A DNA stretch of 64,000 nucleotides from positions 518,320 through 582,319 of the forward strand of contig NZ_JAQNDK010000007.1 of the NCBI RefSeq assembly GCF_028368935.1. Direction: 5' to 3'. Positions 26,043 to 36,490 of the stretch are shown piece after piece. The notes beneath the pieces are model-generated. The model worked only from the letters and a program-made list of their open reading frames with translations. It ran no database searches and was not told the origin of the DNA. Both the position numbers and the translations under genes were made by a program. The DNA is from Sorangium aterium. Its GTDB lineage: Bacteria; Myxococcota_A; Polyangia; Polyangiales; Polyangiaceae. The first letter of the stretch is position 1. Each line of letters starts with the position of its first letter.

Positions 26043-27233
26043 ATGCGCATTCTCGCTTCTGTTCTGTTGATCCTTGCCCCTGCCATCCTCCTCGCCGGAT
26101 GCGGTGAGAGCCGTGAGACGGAGCGCGTCGTCGGTTCGACCGGAGCCTCAGGTGCGGTGGACCCCTCTGGCTCCACATCAGGGGACGGCGTGGGCGGGTG
26201 GCGGGACCCCGGAGAGGATCCGCAGGCCGGCGGCGGCGGCGGTGCCGGCAGCACAGGTAGCGGTGGCAGCGGCGGCGGTGGCACTGGCGGCAGCGGCGGC
26301 GGTGGCACTGGCGGCAGCGGCGGCGGTGGCACTGGCGGCAGCGGCGGCAGCGGTGGCAGCGGCATCGGTGGCGCCGGAGGCGGTGGAACAGGCGGCAGCG
26401 CCACCGCGGCGTGCGCTGGACCCCTCGAGTTCGCCGACCCGGCGCTCGAGGCGGCGGTGCGCGAGGCCGTGGCGAAGCCGGAGGGCCCGATCCTCCCGGC
26501 TGACGTCGCGTCGCTCGACGCCCTCCGCGCGGACCGCCGCGGGATCGATTCCCTCGCCGGCATCGAGTGCGTCCGCTCCCTCACGAGCCTGGTCATCGCG
26601 AACAATCACGTGGCAGATCTCGCGCCGCTGTCCTCGCTCACGGAGCTGCGCATCCTGGACGCGTCGGGCAACCGGATCGAGAACGCCGCGCCGCTGTCCT
26701 CGCTCCTCCGGCTGGAGAGGCTTGGCTTGCACAACAACCCCATCTCGGACGTCACTGCCCTCGGCTCGCTGACGAACCTGTCGTACGTGGCGCTCAGCCA
26801 CACCTCGGTCAGCGACATCGGCCCGCTCGGCTCGCTGATCCGGCTCCGTCAGCTCCATCTCAGCGATTCCCCCATTTCGACGCTCGCGCCGCTGTCAGGC
26901 CTCCAGGAGCTGTACGAACTGTCGGCGAGAGCCACCGGGATCACCGACCTCTCGCCCCTGTCGACCATGACCGCGCTGAGGTATGTGGACCTCGGAATCA
27001 ACCGCATCTCCGACCTCTCTCCGCTCGCGAGCGGTTCATTCCCCCTCCTCCTCAATCTCACCGGCAACTTGGTGTCCGATCTGACGCCCCTCGTCGCCAA
27101 CCCGGATTTCGGCGAAGGAAGGGCCGTGACGATGGTAAGAAACCCGATCGACTGCGCCGTTCAGGCGAGCAACATCGCTGCGCTCCTGGCGCGGGGAGCG
27201 GAAATCATCACGGACTGTCGGTCCTTTTGGTGA
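26043..27233 (+). CDS. Leucine-rich-repeat (internalin-like) lipoprotein
   Basis: 396 aa. Signal peptide MRILASVLLILAPAILLAGC with lipobox LAGC. Residues 40-120 are a Gly/Ser/Thr linker built from GGSGGGGTG units. The rest has at least eight LRRs of about 22 residues, for example SLTSLVIANNHVADLAPLSS, LRILDASGNRIENAAPLSS, LERLGLHNNPISDVTALGS and LRQLHLSDSPISTLAPLSG, the bacterial SDS22/internalin type. A C-terminal cap contains RNPIDCAVQ and TDCRSFW. Probably a surface adhesion or recognition protein. Confidence 0.85.
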   Translation: MRILASVLLILAPAILLAGCGESRETERVVGSTGASGAVDPSGSTSGDGVGGWRDPGEDPQAGGGGGAGSTGSGGSGGGGTGGSGGGGTGGSGGGGTGGSGGSGGSGIGGAGGGGTGGSATAACAGPLEFADPALEAAVREAVAKPEGPILPADVASLDALRADRRGIDSLAGIECVRSLTSLVIANNHVADLAPLSSLTELRILDASGNRIENAAPLSSLLRLERLGLHNNPISDVTALGSLTNLSYVALSHTSVSDIGPLGSLIRLRQLHLSDSPISTLAPLSGLQELYELSARATGITDLSPLSTMTALRYVDLGINRISDLSPLASGSFPLLLNLTGNLVSDLTPLVANPDFGEGRAVTMVRNPIDCAVQASNIAALLARGAEIITDCRSFW

Positions 27234-27537
27234 CGCATCGCACCCCGGGATGCACGAAGCAGAGCGTCGCTGAAGTCGCGTGAGACGCATCCCACGGCAG
27301 CCCTGCCACGGGGCCCGTCCTGGTTGCGCTGTCGTTCCCAAACTGCGCGTCTTCGTGGCCGAAGGCCGCAGGATCAAGGGGTGGATGTCGTGCGACGAGG
27401 CGCCGGTCTGGCCGTCGGATGGGGGGCGATCCGCGTTCGCACGCTGGTTGTGGATCCGTTGCCGCGCCGCCCGCGCGACATGCGAAGCCGTCCGGTATCG
27501 CGCACCCTCGCCCGGCGGCCGGCCGCCGTCCAGAGCG
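27234..27537. other. Convergent intergenic gap
   Basis: 304 bp between the LRR lipoprotein stop and the end of the convergent ligase gene. No gene, repeat or clear terminator hairpin was recognised. Confidence 0.3.
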
Positions 27538-29139
27538 TTACCCGTCCTCCTCCAACTCCTCTCCTCCGCCCTCCGCCTGCCCCTTCTCGGCCGCCTCGCG
27601 CGCGAGCGCACCCGCATGGATCGCCCGCACCTCAACCATCGTGCTGACGCCCTCTACAGCCTTGTCAGGCCTGTATCTCCTCACCCGCGCAGACCGCAGC
27701 ACTACCCCCCCAGGGTACCGCGGACTCGCCTGCACGTCTTCAAAGGCGACCTCGACGACGATCTCCGGCCGCACGTACACCGTGCCGGCGTCGCGGCCGA
27801 TCTCGAGCTCCAGCAGCCGCTGGGTCTGCCACGCGAGCACCTCGTCGCTCATGCCCTTGAACGTCTTGCCGAGCAGGACGAAGCCCCCGGCCGAGGGATC
27901 GCGCGCCCCGAGGTGCAGGTTGCTGAGCAGCCCCCGGCGCCGGCCGGTCCCCCACTCGGCCGCGAGCACCACCAGGTCGAGGGTGCGCGCCCGCTTCACC
28001 TTGAGCCACGAGCCGCGGCGCCGCCCCGCCTCGTAGGGCGCGGCGAGCGACTTGGCGATCACGCCCTCATGGCCGCGGGCGAGCGCGTCGGCGAAGAACG
28101 CCTCGGCCTCGGCCGCCGTCGGCAGCTCGATGCGCGGGACGCGCAGCGACCGGTCGAGCACCTGCCGGAGCGCGGCGGTGCGCTCGCTGCCGGGCCGGTC
28201 GAGCAGATCCTCGCCGTCGAGGTGCAGCACGTCGAAGAACAGGGCGCGCAGCGGCAGCTCGGCGCGCAGCGCGGCAGCGTCGTGCGCGCGGCCGAAGCGG
28301 CGCATCGTGACCTGGAACGGGTGCGGCGGGCCCTCCGCGCGAAAGGTGAGCGCCTCGCCGTCGAGCACGACCGAGCGGACCGGGAGCGCCCGGACGATCT
28401 CGACAATCTCGGGGACCGCCTTCGTGACCGGGCCGAGGCCGCGGCTGAAGACGCGCACCTCGTCGCCGGCCTTGTGCGCCTGCACGCGCACGCCGTCGAG
28501 CTTCCACTCCAGCGCCATCGCGCGGAGCTCGCTCAGCGCCGTCGCGACGTCGTCGGCCGACTGCGCCAGCATCGGCTGCACCGGGCGGAGCAGCTGCAGC
28601 GAGAAGCGCTGGAGGCCGAGCGCCCCCTCGAGGAGCGCGGCCTTGGCCACCTCCGCCGCGTCGCCGGCGAGCATCACCGCGCGCCGCAGCGAGGTTGGCG
28701 GCACCCGCGCCGCGCGCGCCACCGCGTCGATCATGACCGGCTCGATCCGCTCCTGGCGGAGCTCGCCGGCGAGGAGCCGCGCGAAGAAGTCGCGCTCGCG
28801 ATCGGTGGCGCGCGCGAACAATCCCCCCAGCGCCGCGCGGCGCGCCCCTGCCGCCCCCGGCCCCGAGGCGCGCGCGATCTCCGTGAAGACCGCGTCGGCG
28901 TCCCCCAGGGTGAGCGCAGGCTGGGCGACGGAAGGAGAGGCCCGGCGGGCCTCGGCGACCACCCCAGGCCCGAGGCCGAGCCGTCCCTGGCGCAGCCGAC
29001 CGGCGAGCCAGTCGACGCCGATCTGCACCTCCGCGGGCGAGAGGCGGCGCAGTATCGCGGCGAGCGCGGCGATCTTCTCGACACGGCGAGAGAGCGCGGC
29101 GACACGCCCGGAGGTGGCGACGAAGTCGGAAACGAGCAC
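27538..29139 (-). CDS. ATP-dependent DNA ligase
   Basis: 533 aa from GTG 29139 (VLVSDFVATSGRVAALSRRV). It has the archaeal/eukaryal-type ligase layout. Residues 1-190 are the helical DNA-binding domain. The adenylation domain has EWKLDGVRVQAHK with the nucleotidyl lysine K213, then VFSRG, VLDGEALTF, HEGVIAKSLAAPYEAGRRRGSWLKVKR (motifs IV and V), and an OB domain follows (LSNLHLGARD; VLLGKTFKGMSDE; VRPEIVVEVAFEDVQASPRYPGG). Such ligases act in repair beside the NAD-dependent LigA. The in-frame extension to 29367 is rejected as Arg-rich and unlike the family. No partner repair genes are adjacent. Confidence 0.93.
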   Translation of the reverse strand: MLVSDFVATSGRVAALSRRVEKIAALAAILRRLSPAEVQIGVDWLAGRLRQGRLGLGPGVVAEARRASPSVAQPALTLGDADAVFTEIARASGPGAAGARRAALGGLFARATDRERDFFARLLAGELRQERIEPVMIDAVARAARVPPTSLRRAVMLAGDAAEVAKAALLEGALGLQRFSLQLLRPVQPMLAQSADDVATALSELRAMALEWKLDGVRVQAHKAGDEVRVFSRGLGPVTKAVPEIVEIVRALPVRSVVLDGEALTFRAEGPPHPFQVTMRRFGRAHDAAALRAELPLRALFFDVLHLDGEDLLDRPGSERTAALRQVLDRSLRVPRIELPTAAEAEAFFADALARGHEGVIAKSLAAPYEAGRRRGSWLKVKRARTLDLVVLAAEWGTGRRRGLLSNLHLGARDPSAGGFVLLGKTFKGMSDEVLAWQTQRLLELEIGRDAGTVYVRPEIVVEVAFEDVQASPRYPGGVVLRSARVRRYRPDKAVEGVSTMVEVRAIHAGALAREAAEKGQAEGGGEELEEDG

Positions 29140-29898
29140 GCGGACAACCCTACCCTGGCACCTCGAGAGCTCACGCTCGACGGGTCTCGTGATCAGGCCG
29201 CTGCAGGGTGTCCTCCGCAACCGAGCCGGGGAACTCCGCAGGATCGGACCTGGCCCACGGGCGCCAAGTGTTCTCCGCATGGGCCAAGAGAGCCTACCAA
29301 AGGGTGTACGGCGGCGGAGCAGAAAAGCGCTCTCCCGCGCCGGGATCGTGGCCATTCGCGATTGCAACCACTTGCGGGGGGGAGCGAAGAATTATCACGT
29401 CATCTGCAGTCGAATTCCTCGCTCGGCCTCCGCCGGCGCCGCGAGCAGGCAAGAGCGCGATCGCCCATCAGACGATCTCGTGTGCTGCTCGCCATCGATT
29501 CACCAGGTGCGAAGCGCATGACGCGCCTGCGCCGCCGCGCGGGGGGAGAGCGCGCGGAGCTGCCCCGCCGTGGCCGCGGACTCCCGAACACGCCGCGAGA
29601 TGGCCCGAGCCGCGCCGGTCTCCCTCGACGGCGAGATCGCTCCGTTTAGTTGACCTCCGACGCGGGCCTTGATACCGGATTGGCGGTCGGCACGCCGTGG
29701 GCAGGTGAACACGGCGGGCGGGCGCGGTTTTCCTCAACCACAGCTCAGGAATAGCGCCCTCCGCTGACAAGGCCGCCGGTTTTGGCCTTGGGAGCAGCTG
29801 GCTTGGTTTTTGCGCAGCACCTCTCCGGCAGCTGGACTGTACTGGAAGGAGCTGACGTGGTGTTGGTGTCCGCACGGGAAGGCGACGGAGGTTCTTCG
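29140..29898. other. Intergenic region between ligase and ddl
   Basis: 759 bp divergent gap. No reading frame looks like a gene; no tandem repeat or RNA gene was recognised. The promoters of the ligase (minus) and ddl (plus) presumably lie here. Confidence 0.35.
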
Positions 29899-30935
<1,037 letters not shown>

Positions 30936-30949
30936 AGCGAAGGCGAGCG

Positions 30950-30976
30950 CGGCTCCGGGGCCCCTGCCCGGAGCCG
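30950..30976 (+). terminator. Intrinsic terminator-like hairpin after ddl
   Basis: CGGCTCCGGG (30950-30959) pairs perfectly with CCCGGAGCCG (30967-30976) across a 7-nt loop, 15 bp after the ddl stop. There is no U-run, as is common in very GC-rich genomes, so termination is inferred from position and stability. It would also serve the convergent lipoprotein gene ending at 31021. Confidence 0.55.
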
Positions 30977-31020
30977 GGGCGCGGCCAGCGAATCCAAGCG
31001 TACTCCGAACAGTCAAGCTC

Positions 31021-31662
31021 TCAAGGCACCCGCTTCATCGTGATGAAGTCGGTCGCCATGCCCTCGACGATGGGCTTGAGCTTGAACACGTCGCCTTCAC
31101 AGCGGTACTCGAAGACGGTTCCGGGGCGGTCCATGCCAGAAAAGGCGTTGGTCGCGGGAACGGGCATGTCGCGGCCGCCGAGCGTGGCCTTGGTCTCGAC
31201 GCGCAGTCCGCTCATGTCGGCGCGCGTCGTCTTCCAGCGGCCAGGGCCCGCGGGCTCGTATTCCGCGCTCGAGCGGCCGTTCATCTTGAGCGTGATCCTC
31301 AGGGCCATCCCCGCCGTGGGCGCCTCGAACACGTTCTCGACGCCGCCCTCGGTCGTCTCGCACACATAGCTGCCACGCTCGTTGCCGTTGAACGTGCAGA
31401 TGTACTTCCCGCGCTCGCTGACGACGCGCGCGCCCGACGAATTGCGCGCCAGCGTCTCGAGGAACATATCGGCATAGTCGTATTCCCACTTGCCTGCCGG
31501 GCAGCTCGCCGCCGGCGCCGCGGCGGACGCGCCGCTCGGGACAGGCGCAGCCGGCGCGGTCGCGCCCGCGGACGCAGGCGCGCTCGCGGATTCGGAGCGG
31601 TCACAGGCTGCGAGCGCAGCGATCGACAGCAGGGTGAACGGGAGCAGGTGCGGACGTGCCAT
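31021..31662 (-). CDS. Lipoprotein of unknown function
   Basis: 213 aa from ATG 31662 (MARPHLLPFTLLSIAALAAC), signal peptide with lipobox LAAC; the in-frame extension to 31701 would bury the signal and is rejected. An Ala/Pro/Ser linker (residues 25-55) precedes a beta-rich domain with four cysteines (ASCPAGKWEYDYADMFLE; KYICTFNGNERGSYVCETTEGG; VFEYRCEGDVFKLKP). The pattern suggests a lipocalin-like or beta-sandwich fold, but no family is recognised. Confidence 0.75.
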   Translation of the reverse strand: MARPHLLPFTLLSIAALAACDRSESASAPASAGATAPAAPVPSGASAAAPAASCPAGKWEYDYADMFLETLARNSSGARVVSERGKYICTFNGNERGSYVCETTEGGVENVFEAPTAGMALRITLKMNGRSSAEYEPAGPGRWKTTRADMSGLRVETKATLGGRDMPVPATNAFSGMDRPGTVFEYRCEGDVFKLKPIVEGMATDFITMKRVP

Positions 31663-31699
31663 GCGCCGAGAGTACGCGTCCAGGCGCGCAGTTGCACGC

Positions 31700-32790
31700 A
31701 TTCTTCCCGGCGGGGCGTGTCGCCCTCGATGCCGACCCCGAGCCCGTCGCAGAGGGGGCCTCGGCGAGCTGAGACACCCAGTCGTTCAGCGCTTTCTCGG
31801 CTTCCTGCGGCGTCTAAGGCGTGCTGATAAGAGCGGTAGATGACCTTGAAATAATGAACGATACGGGCGAGGACGAAGGTCCAAGGAAGCTGGTCCCAAG
31901 CCTGTAATTCATCTCTTCGGCCCTGCCCTCGTCCGTGTCGCCGAAGGATCGCGGCGCTTGCAGGGAGTTCGCCGAGAAAAAGCACGCCTGCCCGGGAGCG
32001 ACAGCGAGGAGCGGGATCAGCCCACGCTCCGCGATCCCGGCTTCTTGGGGCAAGGACAGCGCCACCTCGGTGGGGGCCTCGATCATGCCCTCTCCCTCGG
32101 GCCGCGGCAGCCCCTCGATCACCCCGCCGCCGCCGGGACCGATGATGTTGGGACACCACCGGTAACGCGCGAAGCTGTCGGTGAGCCGGGTCGCGAAGGC
32201 GAAGCTCGCGTTGCCCCAGCAGTAGCTCTCGTGATCTTCGGTGCTCTCCTCGCAGGCGAAGCTCGCCTCGGCGCGCTCGCCGCGACCGAACGGCGCGCGC
32301 AGCAGAAAACGCGGCAGGACCAGCCCGAGCGCGCGTGAGCACTCCTCCGCGCGCAGCAGTTTCAGTGCGTCGGAGCCCTGGGCTCGGTCCGCAGCGCCGA
32401 GCGCGTGGTGGTTCCCCACCCCGAGGAGGCGCGGCGAGGCCCCCGCCACGAAGGGCGCCTGGGCCAGGAGCGCCACCGTCGCGCATCGCTGGAGCAGGGT
32501 GACGTCCTCCGGCTCTGGGCCGAACTCCAGGTTCGCGAGGATGGCGCCGTACGGCTCGTGCCCGCGCCCGACCGCGCGCGCATAGACGACGGCGTGGAGC
32601 CCGCTCTTGTCGGTCGCACCTGCGGATGCGAAGTCGTCCCGCAGGTCGTCCTTCGAGCAATTGAGCAGCTCGAGCCGGATGTTCTCGTCGAAGCTCGTCC
32701 TCTCGACGACGAGCCAGAGCCCACGCCAGGCGCGCTCGACCCCGAGGCACCCAGCGCCTCCTCCTGTACGCAGACTCCGCACAACGCCGC
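31700..32790 (-). pseudogene. tssC: Degenerate T6SS contractile sheath large subunit gene (tssC/vipB-like)
   Basis: The minus strand reads VERAWRGLWLVVERTSFDENIRLELLNCSKDDL, then QRCATVALLAQAPFVAGASPRLLG, LPRFLLRAPFGRG, YCWGNASFAFATRLTDSFARY and PNIIGPGGGGVIEGLP, all hallmarks of the TssC/VipB/EvpB sheath protein. After EEMNYRLGT (about 31890) the frame shifts by one base into QLPWTFVLARIVHYFKVIYRS, and near 31815 it shifts back to EAEKALNDWVSQLAEA, the family's C-terminus. The first 75 or so residues before the WRGL block are not recognisable. No other T6SS gene is near. Truncation plus two indels make it a pseudogene. Confidence 0.8.
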
Positions 32791-32900
32791 CGCGAGTCGG
32801 CTGAATTTCAGCGCCCTGATGCACGCAGGAATGAGGAAAGCCCTCGATCGTCGCGTGTGCGTGAGATACTCGTGACCTCGACTTGAGGGAAGGAGATCGC

Positions 32901-34835
32901 ATGCGCGCAAGGATGGGGCGTTGGACCTGGAGGATCGTCTCGCTGGGCCTGTTCTCGGGCCTGTCGCCGAGCTCGGCAGGATGCGGCGACGGCGGCGACA
33001 AGGGCCCCGAAATGTGCGGCGAGGCGGTCTGCGGTCTCCACCAGTCCTGCGATGACAGTCAGGCGCCCGCGGTCTGCATCTGCAACGAGGGTTACGTGGG
33101 CGTGGAGTGCGACGAGTGCGCGCCGGGCTACGTGCCCGAGGGCGAGCGCTGTGTGCCCATGCCCATCGAATGCAGCCAGAACCCGTGCGGCGTCTCGGGC
33201 ACCTGCGTGGAAGGCCCAAACGGGGACCGCTGCGAGTGCGATGCCGGTCATACGGGGCCGACCTGCGCGCAGTGCAAGGACGAGACGCTGCAGGACAACG
33301 ATCTCGACGGCACGTGCACGCCCGCGTGCAGCGCGGCCGCAGGTTGCGCGCCCTGGGAGGCCTGCGACGACTCGAGCGGGATCATCACCTGCGGCTGCGC
33401 TGCCCACACCACCGGCCGACACTGCGACGAGTGCGAATCCGGCTACTACCGCCTGGCCGACGGGCCCTGCGTCGCGGCGTGTAGCTACCGCATCGAATGC
33501 GAGGAGCCCCAGACCTGCAAGGAGGTCGAAGGGATCGACGCGGCTTGCAGCTGTCCCCTGGGGTTCACCGGGGGGGCATGCGACGCCTGCGCCGCGGGCT
33601 CCTCGATGGAGGGCGGGACCTGCGTGCGGGCGCCGAAGCCGGGCAGCTTCCTCGTGACCCGGAAGGACATGAACTGGAGCGTGCTCAACGAGCTCGACCT
33701 CGCATCGAAGACCTACACCCCACTGAGCAGCCAGGTGCCGTACCTGCTCTCGGTGGATCGTGAAGCGCGCGAGCTCTGGGGCGGCATCCATGAAGGCTCA
33801 GACGGCGTCCGCTTCGGCCGCTACACCCTCTCGACGGGAGAGGTCGAGGCGCTCAGCCCGAGCAGCCCCTTCAACGCGAGCACGGTCTTCGACCCGTCGC
33901 GGCGTGCCGTGTTCTGGGTGGTGCCCAACACCGCCACGTATCAGAGCGGGCAGCTCATGCGGCTCGACGTCGACACCGGGGTCGAGGCCCCGGTGGGTAG
34001 CGAGATTCCGGTCCGCTCCGGTGACTTCTTGGCCTATGACGCCAAGAAGGACCGCCTGGTGGGCACGGGCTGGAACATGGGCCTGATGTTGGTGGAGATC
34101 GATCCAGAAACCGGCATCTTGACCGAGATCGGCGAGCCCGTGCTTGACTCGAACCTCACCAACCCGCGCCTCGTGGTCGACGAGGAAGGGTTCATCTACC
34201 TGAGCACGACCCTCCTGCGCTCCCAGGAGCAGATGGTGCGGGAGATGCTGCAGGCCGTCGCGGTGCGGCTCGGTATGCCGAGCATCCCGGACGACGCACC
34301 GGTCGTGCTCGAGCACCGGTATTGGGCCGATCCGACCCTGCCCGTCACGCTCGCGTCCTCCAAGCAGAGCGGCAGCGAGGTCCTCGCGTACGACAGTCAT
34401 GGCGACTTCCAGGACAGCGGGATTCCCGAGCCCACCTCCCTCAGCGTCGACGTGCACAACCCGGACGCCTGGCTCTCCGTCACCTCGCTGAACGAGAGCT
34501 TCCAGGTGCACGTCCCCGCGGATGCGAGCTTCAAGAGCCTGCTCATCTACACGGGCGGCACGGTCGCGCTCGACATCGAGCAAGGCTTCCAGGCAGAGCC
34601 AGGCACCATCCGCATCATCGCCGACGTCAGCCAGGGCGCGCTCGAGGCGCTCTCGCCCGCGGTGCGCACCTACAGCGGAGAGGCCGTCCAGTCGCGGCGC
34701 GCCCCGCTCGACGCCTACTTCGACGAGATGGACAGCTCCCCGCCCGCCTGGCTCGTGCGCGTCGACCCGGACACGCTCGCGGCGACCCCGCTTTTGCGCC
34801 TCGAAGAGCTCGGTTCGGTGCTGGCGTTCTTCTGA
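32901..34835 (+). CDS. Lipoprotein with EGF-like Cys-rich modules and a C-terminal propeller-like domain
   Basis: 644 aa from ATG 32901, with AGGAG 6 nt upstream. Signal peptide ends SSAGC (lipobox-like). Residues about 45-245 hold four to five EGF/laminin-like modules of six to eight cysteines each (CGLHQSCDDSQAPAVCICNEGY; CGVSGTCVEGPNGDRCECDAGHTGPTC; CSCPLGFTGGACDAC). Residues 250-644 look like a beta-propeller (LLSVDREARELWGGIHEG; RLDVDTGVEAPVGSE; LVVDEEGFIYLSTTLL; RVDPDTLAATPLLRLEELG). Eukaryote-like EGF modules on surface lipoproteins are common in myxobacteria and suggest adhesion. The gene is intact, although its neighbours on both sides are decayed. Confidence 0.85.
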   Translation: MRARMGRWTWRIVSLGLFSGLSPSSAGCGDGGDKGPEMCGEAVCGLHQSCDDSQAPAVCICNEGYVGVECDECAPGYVPEGERCVPMPIECSQNPCGVSGTCVEGPNGDRCECDAGHTGPTCAQCKDETLQDNDLDGTCTPACSAAAGCAPWEACDDSSGIITCGCAAHTTGRHCDECESGYYRLADGPCVAACSYRIECEEPQTCKEVEGIDAACSCPLGFTGGACDACAAGSSMEGGTCVRAPKPGSFLVTRKDMNWSVLNELDLASKTYTPLSSQVPYLLSVDREARELWGGIHEGSDGVRFGRYTLSTGEVEALSPSSPFNASTVFDPSRRAVFWVVPNTATYQSGQLMRLDVDTGVEAPVGSEIPVRSGDFLAYDAKKDRLVGTGWNMGLMLVEIDPETGILTEIGEPVLDSNLTNPRLVVDEEGFIYLSTTLLRSQEQMVREMLQAVAVRLGMPSIPDDAPVVLEHRYWADPTLPVTLASSKQSGSEVLAYDSHGDFQDSGIPEPTSLSVDVHNPDAWLSVTSLNESFQVHVPADASFKSLLIYTGGTVALDIEQGFQAEPGTIRIIADVSQGALEALSPAVRTYSGEAVQSRRAPLDAYFDEMDSSPPAWLVRVDPDTLAATPLLRLEELGSVLAFF

Positions 34836-34969
34836 GTCTCGAGGCAGCCCAACAGGCAACGGCGACGGGGAGCACCAGCAGGGTCGTCGCTTTTCCAGGG
34901 CGGGCCGGATCGCATCGAGGTCGCCGCTGGGCCGGGGAGGCCAGCCCTTTCAAGGTGACTTTCCCCTGG

Positions 34970-35497
34970 ATTCTGCGAGCAATCGAGCAGTCGACACGTG
35001 AGTTTCTTTCGCGTATCGGGTCCTCTTCGGCACGGGCTTTTCACGCCGCGCGGATGGCGCTTGAGCTTTCGGAGCTGCACGTGAGGTGCCCAGCGGAGCA
35101 TCTCCTTGGCGAGCGCGGTCGGGGTCATCGTCTGAAACGCCTTCCAGGCGATAGGCTCGACGGCGATCGCCATCCCTGATGCCGTCGCGCGTACTTCGTT
35201 CGCGATGTAGTAGCCAGAAACTTCGTCCTGGATCTTCTCGGCTCCGAACTCTGCCCGGAGAGCGGCCTGCACCGTGGACAGAGCGTTGTATGTGGCAAGG
35301 GCGATACCGAACCCGAATAGCGCGGCGCGAGGATAGCCGAGGGTGGCAACCTCGCCCTGGAGCATCGCCGTGAGCGATTGGAACATCGTCTCCAGTGTCC
35401 ATCTATTTCGGTACAGTTCCATCACCAACACGGCGTCAGCTGCTTTCTTGGGCAGGGTCGTGAGGAACGCCATCTCGGTGTCGCCATCTCGCCGCAT
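34970..35497 (-). pseudogene. IS4-family transposase, 5'-truncated remnant
   Basis: The minus strand reads AFLTTLPKKAADAVLVMELYRNRWTLETMFQSLTAMLQ. YRNRWTLE gives the IS4 signature Y-(2)-R-(3)-E, and the C-terminal helices follow (ALFGFGIALATYNALSTVQAALRAEFG; AWKAFQTMTPTALAKEMLRW). The N-terminal two thirds with the first catalytic Asp residues are absent: the remnant starts abruptly near 35497, right beside the PQQ-domain fragment at 35506. The open frame runs on to 34715 but homology appears to end near 34970. Non-functional. Confidence 0.8.
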
Positions 35498-35505
35498 GTC
35501 TCGCC

Positions 35506-36010
35506 GTGTTCCATGTCGTCCAGGGCCGCGCGGCCACCGGCGGGGGCGGCGGTCGCTGGACCCTCTACGGCAGGGACCTCGCCAACACCCACAACGCGGC
35601 CGGCGAGAAGGACATCGGGCCCGCGAACGTCGGGTCCCTCGACGTCAAGTGGACCTTCACCACGAGCGGCATCGTCCCCGCGACGCCGGCGGTCGACAAC
35701 AGCGCGGTCTACTTCCCGGACGGGGGCGGCACCCTGTACAAGCTCGACGCCGAGACCGGGGCCCCGCTCTGGACGCGCAGCATCGCCGCCCTCACGGGCA
35801 CGGCCGACGCCGTCTCGCGCACGAGCCCCGCGCTCCACGGTCACATGCTGTACGTTGGCACCCAGGCCGGGGCGTACATGCTCGCCGTGGACAGCCGCAC
35901 CGGCGCCCTCCTGTGGAAGACGCAGCTCGACCCGCACCCGGCGGCGATCATCACGCAGTCTCCCGTCGTGCACGGCGGCCGCGTGGACGTGGGCGTCTCC
36001 TCGCGCGAGG
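35506..36010 (+). pseudogene. PQQ-type beta-propeller (quinoprotein dehydrogenase-like) fragment
   Basis: RWTLYGRDLANTHNAAGEKDIGPANVGSLDVKWTFTTSG is the start of a quinoprotein or outer-membrane PQQ propeller. Further blades read TPAVDNSAVYFPDGGGTLYKLDAETGAPLW and ALHGHMLYVGTQAGAYMLAVDSRTGALLWK, then ITQSPVVHGGRVDVGVSSREG. Only about 165 residues (three blades) remain of a family usually over 400. The upstream end abuts the IS4 remnant at 35497 and the downstream end runs into a DUF3072 fragment. The reading continues out of family to 36129. Probably a broken gene. Confidence 0.75.
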
Positions 36011-36017
36011 GAGCGCA

Positions 36018-36272
36018 AAGCAACAACAGCAGACTGCCGAGCCCAGCGGCGCGGGCCAGTCGGGCGAGCAGCGGCCGTCGAACGCCCAGAAGGATCCGCG
36101 AGACTGGAAGACGGGCGACGAGCCGATGACCGGCGCGCAGGCCTCGTATCTCCAGACGCTCTTTCGGGAGGCGGGCGTGGAGTTCGACCCGAACGTGACG
36201 AAGGCGGAGGCGTCGAAGCGCATCGACGAGCTGCAGGCGAAGACCGGTCGCGGGCAGCAGCAGCGGGAGTGA
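36018..36272 (+). pseudogene. DUF3072-domain protein, start not resolved
   Basis: In the frame ending at 36272 the sequence QSGEQRPSNAQKDPRDWKTGDEPMTGAQASYLQTLFREAGVEFDPNVTKAEASKRIDELQAKTGRG is a complete match in layout to the small DUF3072 family (K-DP-x-x-W-x-T-G-D-E-P-M-T-G-A-Q). Family resemblance begins at about 36018 (KQQQQTAEPSGAGQ), directly at the broken end of the PQQ fragment, with no in-frame start codon close by; ATG 36126 would give only 48 residues. Probably the 3' part of a gene fused to the PQQ fragment by deletion. The function of the family is unknown. Confidence 0.7.
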
Positions 36273-36490
36273 TCGGAGGGGCGCTCCAGCGCGAGGCTCT
36301 CCTCGAGCCGGACCGAGGCTCTTCCACGGCTCCCCGCGAACGGCCCAGCGCTCGCCCGTTCTGTTCGAGGATCCGTCCTGGGGCGTCCAGCGCGCCAAGC
36401 AGAGCCGCGGCGACACTTCCACACGATGCCTGAGCGGCATCGCCGGACCGCAGCGCTGCACATCTCAGCGGACGGTTGACGCGCGAGGGG

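Noticed and set aside
34715..34969. C-terminal part of the IS4 transposase frame
   Set aside because: The frame is open but overlaps the 3' end of the intact EGF-like lipoprotein gene on the other strand and has no transposase similarity.
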